Below are positions 5,686-9,333 of a DNA stretch of 9,333 nt, in pieces. A program made the translations under genes and the position numbers. The stretch comes from Rhodoferax sp. (GTDB lineage Bacteria > Pseudomonadota > Gammaproteobacteria > Burkholderiales > Burkholderiaceae_C). Positions within the stretch are counted from its first letter, which is position 1. Every line of letters begins with the position of its first letter. The stretch is taken from assembly GCA_030683195.1 (NCBI GenBank), contig JAUXQA010000278.1:1-9333 (forward strand). The letters run 5' to 3'. Below the pieces are notes generated by a model. That model was not told where the DNA came from, searched no databases, and saw only the letters and a program-made list of their open reading frames with translations.

Positions 5686-7008
5686 ATGTCCAAGTCCGTA
5701 TCCAAGCCCGCAACCTTGCCCTTACCATCCTCTTTGCCCGACGAATTGCCGGAGTCTCCCGCCGCATCCGGGCTTGCACCGGCCGGTATGTCGGTGTACG
5801 ACGCCCGTCCGTTTTTTGAGAAGGCGCTGGTTTATGGCGTGCAACACGGCCTGATTGATGCCCAAAAACTGGAGGCCATCAACAACGATGCCCCCAAGGG
5901 CATGGTGCAGATTGCGCGCTATTTTGGCAACGAGTTCCTGCGGCCCGACCTTGAGAAGGCCCGTGAACGGCTGGTCAATCTGGTGAGTCTGCACCTGGAG
6001 CAAAGCACGGGTGGCGACTTGCGTGAGGCGGCGCATTTGCTGCGCGATAACTCCATTTTGTCGCGTTCCAAGGCGGGCTCAGACATGCTCAAGGCCTTGA
6101 TTGCCATGCCCGTGAACAGCCACTTTGGCATGAACGAGCACGGTGGCTTTACCGATGACCAGATTCCTCAACTGGCGCGGTGGTCCTTGCGCAGTTACCC
6201 CGAGTACCAAGCTGAACTGGCGCGGCGCAGCGTGGTGGAAAAGGTGATCGATGCCGCCCATTGGCTGGCCGACGCCGTGGGCATGGACGAGAGCACTCTG
6301 GAGGAGGCGGGCAAAGACTCCGAGGCCGTGATTCGCACAGCGCTCTTGCTCCACACGCTCAAGCGCACCGAGATGCCCGACTGGGTGGCGTTTGAAAAGC
6401 TTGTGGCCCTGTTACGCAAAAAATGTATAGCGCCTGACGCTTTAAAGACGCCGGCTGGAGCCGAATATTGCGTAATAAGTATGCCCAAAAGCCTGCCTGT
6501 GGAGTTCAAGGCGGTGGTGGAGGCGCTGCGTCAATCCGTGCAGGATGACCTGCCCAAGATACTGGACTCCAGCGTGAGCGCACGCAAACTCTTTGACCAG
6601 ACGCCGGCGTTCATGGGCCGTTATTTCTGGCTGGAAGACGGCTTGAGCGATGTGGATCACTTTGACCGCGAAGCCTCGCAGTTCTGGCAAAAAGCCACCG
6701 GGGGCAACAACGACGACGGCTCCCTGCTCACGCTTTTTCTGTGCATCGCAGCCGGTTCGGCGCCCAAAACCATGCTCACTGAAAAAGGTGCGGCCACCCT
6801 GATTCGCAAAATCCGCAAGTCAGGCCTCAAGCCAGAACTGGTGGATGAGTACATCCATCACCATGCGCCCGAGCAGCACCAGCAGGATTACCCCGAGCTG
6901 TGGGAGCACTTCATGGATGAAGCCCTGAGCACCCTGAAAAGCGACCGGGACAACGCCATGAACGATGCGATGGCCCTGTTGCGCCGGGAATGCCACGTCA
7001 GTGGCTGA
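5686..7008 (+). CDS. Unknown 440-residue protein, last gene of the J-domain run
   Basis: A large soluble protein that I cannot assign. Residues 1-34 are a Pro/Ser/Ala-rich, probably disordered leader; the folded part begins near SVYDARPFFEKALVYGVQHGLID (36 onward). It then alternates amphipathic helices, with clear blocks at REAAHLLRDNSILSRSKAGSDML and LARWSLRSYPEYQAELARRSVV, and later TGGNNDDGSLLTLFLCIAAGS and KGAATLIRKIRKSGL. No catalytic motif is visible. The ATG at 5686 has a poor ribosome binding site; ATG 5788 (residue 35) is an alternative start that would remove the low-complexity leader. Codons 246-265 differ sharply from the rest (two ATA, TTA, GTA, TGT, AGT) and look like an absorbed repeat. 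It starts 23 bases after the 251-residue gene and ends 26 bases from the convergent RIO kinase gene. Confidence 0.85.
   Translation: MSKSVSKPATLPLPSSLPDELPESPAASGLAPAGMSVYDARPFFEKALVYGVQHGLIDAQKLEAINNDAPKGMVQIARYFGNEFLRPDLEKARERLVNLVSLHLEQSTGGDLREAAHLLRDNSILSRSKAGSDMLKALIAMPVNSHFGMNEHGGFTDDQIPQLARWSLRSYPEYQAELARRSVVEKVIDAAHWLADAVGMDESTLEEAGKDSEAVIRTALLLHTLKRTEMPDWVAFEKLVALLRKKCIAPDALKTPAGAEYCVISMPKSLPVEFKAVVEALRQSVQDDLPKILDSSVSARKLFDQTPAFMGRYFWLEDGLSDVDHFDREASQFWQKATGGNNDDGSLLTLFLCIAAGSAPKTMLTEKGAATLIRKIRKSGLKPELVDEYIHHHAPEQHQQDYPELWEHFMDEALSTLKSDRDNAMNDAMALLRRECHVSG
6417..6480 (+). repeat. Repeat-like AT-rich segment inside the 440-residue gene
   Basis: This stretch reads AAAAAATGTATAGCGCC at its start and GAATATTGCGTAATAAGT at its end, with AGCGCCTGACGCT and GCCGGCTGGAGCC in the middle. 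A/T ends around GC-rich imperfect palindromes resemble the intergenic repeats I associate with Comamonadaceae. It is in frame, about 20 codons, and uses codons rare in the rest of this gene (ATA twice, TTA, GTA). Only this one full-length copy was seen in the window, so the repeat nature is inferred. Confidence 0.4.
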
Positions 7009-7034
7009 GAAAAGCTGACTCCAGCGTCGGCCGT

Positions 7035-7880
7035 TCAGCCCTGCTGCATCCGGAGCCGCCTGGCTGCGTCTTCCGCGCGGGCATCGTCAATCTCCCGCAT
7101 CAACCCACCTACATCCACAGCACCGGTCTTGCGCTCAAACTGCCCGCTCAGCGGGGTGTCGGGTTGCAGCATGCCGCGCTCGTAAAGCGCCCAGATCTCG
7201 GGTCCAAATTCGGTGTGCAGCAACTCGGGTGCAAAGCCACCAAAGAAGCCACGCAGGTTGGCTACATCGCGCAGCAGCATGCGCCGGGCATGGTTGTTGC
7301 CAGCGGCGTCCACGGCCTGCGGCAAATCAATGATGACCGGACCGTCTTCGGCCAGCAAGATATTGAACTCCGACAAATCCCCGTGCACCACACCGGCGCA
7401 CAGCATGCGCACCACTTGCCCCAGTAGCATGGTGTGATGGGTGCGCGCCTGTTCTGGCGTGAGCACCACGTCATTGAGCCGGGGGGCAGCGTCGCCATGT
7501 TCGTCGGTCACCAGTTCCATGAGCAGCACACCGTCACAAAAATTGTGCGGCTTGGGCACGCGCACACCGGCATCGGCCAGGCGGTACAGCGCATCGACCT
7601 CGGCGCTTTGCCAGGCTGCTTCTTGTGACTCGCGTCCAAACTTGGTGCCCTTAGCCATGGCACGGGCCTGGCGGGAGTTCTTGACCTTGCGGTTCTCGGT
7701 GTAGTCCACAGCCTGGCGAAAGCTGCGCTGGGTGGCTTCCTTGTAGATCTTGGCGCAGCGGGTTTCTTCGCCGCAACGCACGACGTACACCATGGCTTCC
7801 TTGCCACTCATGAGCTGACGCACTACGGTGTCGATCAGGCCTTCTTCAATTAACGACTGGAGTCTGGGGGGAGCTTTCAT
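7035..7880 (-). CDS. RIO-type serine protein kinase family protein
   Basis: A 281-residue atypical protein kinase of the RIO superfamily, known from ribosome maturation in archaea and eukaryotes and of largely unknown role in bacteria. Motifs: SGKEA at 25-29 in the flexible ATP loop, Lys44 in CAKIYK as the ATP-anchoring lysine, VPKPHNFCDGVLLMEL around the hinge (108-123), the catalytic loop HGDLSEFN at 166-173 (Asp168, Asn173) and the metal-binding IIDLPQ at 183-188 (Asp185), so it appears active. I choose the ATG at 7880, which gives the MK...RL...LIEEG N-terminus typical of homologues; a GTG at 7910, 8 bases after the metallopeptidase stop, is an alternative. Neither has a strong ribosome binding site. 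It is third in a minus-strand run after lysS and the YgjP gene. Confidence 0.9.
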   Translation of the reverse strand: MKAPPRLQSLIEEGLIDTVVRQLMSGKEAMVYVVRCGEETRCAKIYKEATQRSFRQAVDYTENRKVKNSRQARAMAKGTKFGRESQEAAWQSAEVDALYRLADAGVRVPKPHNFCDGVLLMELVTDEHGDAAPRLNDVVLTPEQARTHHTMLLGQVVRMLCAGVVHGDLSEFNILLAEDGPVIIDLPQAVDAAGNNHARRMLLRDVANLRGFFGGFAPELLHTEFGPEIWALYERGMLQPDTPLSGQFERKTGAVDVGGLMREIDDARAEDAARRLRMQQG

Positions 7881-7918
7881 GGGGGTGATTGTGCCTTGAC
7901 CGTGGGGCACTCATCCAT

Positions 7919-8461
7919 TCAGCGGACTGGTGGTGTGGTCTCCCACAAACGTTCGCCGGAGACGTCCAGATGGGTCAGGTACACGCGCACCTCAAATTCG
8001 AGCTGGTGGTAGCTGGGCTCCATGTAAGTGCAAAGCTGATAGAAGGCCTTGTCATGGGCCCGCTCCTTGATGTGGGCCAACTCATGCACCGTGATCATTT
8101 TCAGAAACTCTGGCGGGGCGTCCTTGAACAGCGACGCGATGCGGATTTCCCGCTTGGACTTGAGTTTGCTGCCCTGCACGCGGGAGATGGTCGTGTGGGT
8201 TCCCAGCGCGTGAGCCACCACTTGCAGCTTGCTGTCAAAAGCCACCTTGTTGAGCGGCTCGGTGCCACGCAGGTGCGCCTGCTTGAGGTTTTGAACGTAG
8301 TCGTACAACGCCTTGTCAGTGCGCAGACCATGCCCGCTGGGGTACTTTTTCAAGAGCCAGGCGCCCAAGCCCTGGCTGTCCATGATCTTTTCAACCTGGG
8401 CCAGCGTGTCGCTTGAATAACCGTGCAGGTATTTCAATGACCTGGTTGCTATTGAATTCAT
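7919..8461 (-). CDS. ygjP: YgjP-type (M48/DUF45) zinc metallopeptidase family protein
   Basis: A 180-residue cytoplasmic protein of the YgjP metallopeptidase-like family. Its similarity to E. coli YgjP runs the whole length as I recall it: LKYLHGY at 9-15, TDKALYDYVQNLK at 48-60, ALGTHTTISRVQGSKLKSK at 85-103, IRIASLFKDAPPEFL, then the zinc motif HELAH at 126-130 with a further His136, and YHQLEFEVRVYL at 151-162. His126, Glu127 and His130 are intact. The biological substrate is unknown. The ATG at 8461 has no ribosome binding site, and the first codons (ATGAATTCAATAGCAACC) look like part of a repeat motif; homologues begin near the LKYL segment, so this start is acceptable. The gene follows lysS after 42 bases and precedes the RIO kinase gene. 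Confidence 0.93.
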   Translation of the reverse strand: MNSIATRSLKYLHGYSSDTLAQVEKIMDSQGLGAWLLKKYPSGHGLRTDKALYDYVQNLKQAHLRGTEPLNKVAFDSKLQVVAHALGTHTTISRVQGSKLKSKREIRIASLFKDAPPEFLKMITVHELAHIKERAHDKAFYQLCTYMEPSYHQLEFEVRVYLTHLDVSGERLWETTPPVR

Positions 8462-8503
8462 AAGTAAAAACCAATAGATTCGCCGGCCAGAGGCTGATTT
8501 TGC

Positions 8504-9333
8504 TTAAGATTCCCGACGCAGGGCCGGGAACAGGATCACATCGCGAATGCTGCTGCTGTCGGTCAGCAACATCATCAGGCGGTCCAGGCCCACACCGCAG
8601 CCGCCGGTGGGGGGCATGCCGTATTCCAGCGCGCGGATGAAGTCGTGGTCGTAGTACATGGCTTCGTCATCGCCTTCGTCCTTGGCGGCTACCTGAGCAT
8701 GAAAGCGGGCGGCCTGTTCCTCGGCGTCGTTCAACTCACTGAAGCCGTTGCCGAATTCGCGTCCGGTGATGTAGAGCTCAAAACGCTCGGTCACGCCGGG
8801 CTTGTGGTCGCTGGCGCGGGCCAGGGGCGAGATCTCCACTGGGTGCTCGCAAATGAAGGTGGGCTGCCACAGCTTTTCTTCCACGGTTTCTTCAAAGTAC
8901 ATGACCTGCAGGCTGGCCAGCGAGCGGGTGGAGAGTTTGTTTTTGCCCTCGCTCAAGCCCAGTTTACGCAGCGCGTTGATGAGCCAGGTGGCGTTGTCGA
9001 CCTTGAGTTCGGTGCTGCCCTCCAGCGCGGTTCCGGCTTCGGTGTACTTGCAAATGGCCTCATGAATTGTCAGGCGCTCAAAGGGCTGGGTCAGGTCTAC
9101 TGCTTTGCCGCCGTAGTTAAGTTCCAGGGTCCCGACCGCTTTTTGCGCGGCGTCGCGGATCAGGGCCTCGGTGAAGGTCATCAGGTCCTGGTAATCCCAG
9201 TACGCCGCATAGAACTCCATCATGGTGAATTCGGGGTTGTGCCGCACCGAGATGCCTTCGTTGCGGAAGCTGCGGTTGATCTCGAACACCCGGTCAAACC
9301 CGCCCACAATCAAGCGCTTCAAATACAACTCGG
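8504..9333 (-). CDS. lysS: Lysyl-tRNA synthetase (class II), C-terminal part (5' end outside window)
   Basis: Charges tRNA-Lys with lysine in the cytoplasm. About 275 codons of the C-terminal catalytic domain are present; with the usual full length near 505 residues, the OB-fold anticodon-binding N-terminal part and class II motif 1 lie beyond the right edge. The frame is open to that edge (...ELYLKRL). Class II motif 2 is FRNEGISVRHNPEFTMMEFY (about 9209-9268), and motif 3 is GCGVGLDRLMMLLT (about 8561-8602). The lysine-pocket segments HPVEISPLA and ERFELYITGREFGNGFSELND are present, and the end LFPALR is typical. No mutation is evident. It is first in the minus-strand run lysS-ygjP-RIO kinase. 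Confidence 0.97.
   Translation of the reverse strand, partial: ELYLKRLIVGGFDRVFEINRSFRNEGISVRHNPEFTMMEFYAAYWDYQDLMTFTEALIRDAAQKAVGTLELNYGGKAVDLTQPFERLTIHEAICKYTEAGTALEGSTELKVDNATWLINALRKLGLSEGKNKLSTRSLASLQVMYFEETVEEKLWQPTFICEHPVEISPLARASDHKPGVTERFELYITGREFGNGFSELNDAEEQAARFHAQVAAKDEGDDEAMYYDHDFIRALEYGMPPTGGCGVGLDRLMMLLTDSSSIRDVILFPALRRES

Noticed and set aside
6997..7019. GTCAG...CTGAC inverted repeat at the end of the 440-residue gene as a terminator
   Set aside because: Five base pairs with a long loop and no T-run; insufficient for a terminator call.

Overview
The window reads as ordinary chromosomal DNA of a betaproteobacterium, most likely Burkholderiales/Comamonadaceae (Rhodoferax- or Polaromonas-like). 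This rests on gene content and protein style (a NagZ fragment, a lysS-ygjP-RIO kinase block, a YciH/SUI1 protein with an N-terminal cysteine cluster), on roughly 60-65% GC in most genes, and on short AT-rich motifs beginning GCTAT that I associate from memory with intergenic repeats of this family. The genus is inference. No rRNA, tRNA, CRISPR array, transposase or phage gene was seen.

Layout, left to right. (1) 1-598, plus strand: the C-terminal part of nagZ (peptidoglycan recycling), cut by the window edge. (2) 658-2440, minus strand: a 75-residue unknown protein, a pyridoxamine-phosphate-oxidase-fold flavoprotein, a 288-base non-coding gap with an AT-rich stretch and a perfect DnaA-box 9-mer, a small P-loop kinase-like ATPase of lower GC, and a 52-residue basic protein. 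(3) 2580-3156, plus strand: yciH (SUI1/eIF1-like), overlapped by a DUF3820 gene. (4) 3171-3941, minus strand: a NYN-domain protein with a C-terminal OST-HTH/LOTUS-like region, starting at TTG. (5) 4031-7008, plus strand: a compact four-gene run consisting of a 100-residue J-domain protein and three proteins I cannot assign (189, 251 and 440 residues). (6) 7035-9333, minus strand: lysS (cut by the right edge), then a YgjP-type metallopeptidase, then a RIO-type kinase.

The most interesting part is region 5. A minimal J-domain protein is followed at 1, 2 and 23 bases by three uncharacterised proteins, the first two ending in strongly acidic, disordered-looking tails. The run looks translationally coupled and could encode a dedicated Hsp70 co-chaperone/client module; the NYN protein is divergently transcribed from the same 89-base spacer. 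The last gene also carries a 60-base in-frame segment with atypical codons that resembles a non-coding repeat absorbed into the reading frame. Elsewhere, the cysteine cluster on YciH, the small genes and the start/stop ends built on repeat-like sequence merit checking. Nothing here is a recognised defence, secretion or biosynthetic system.
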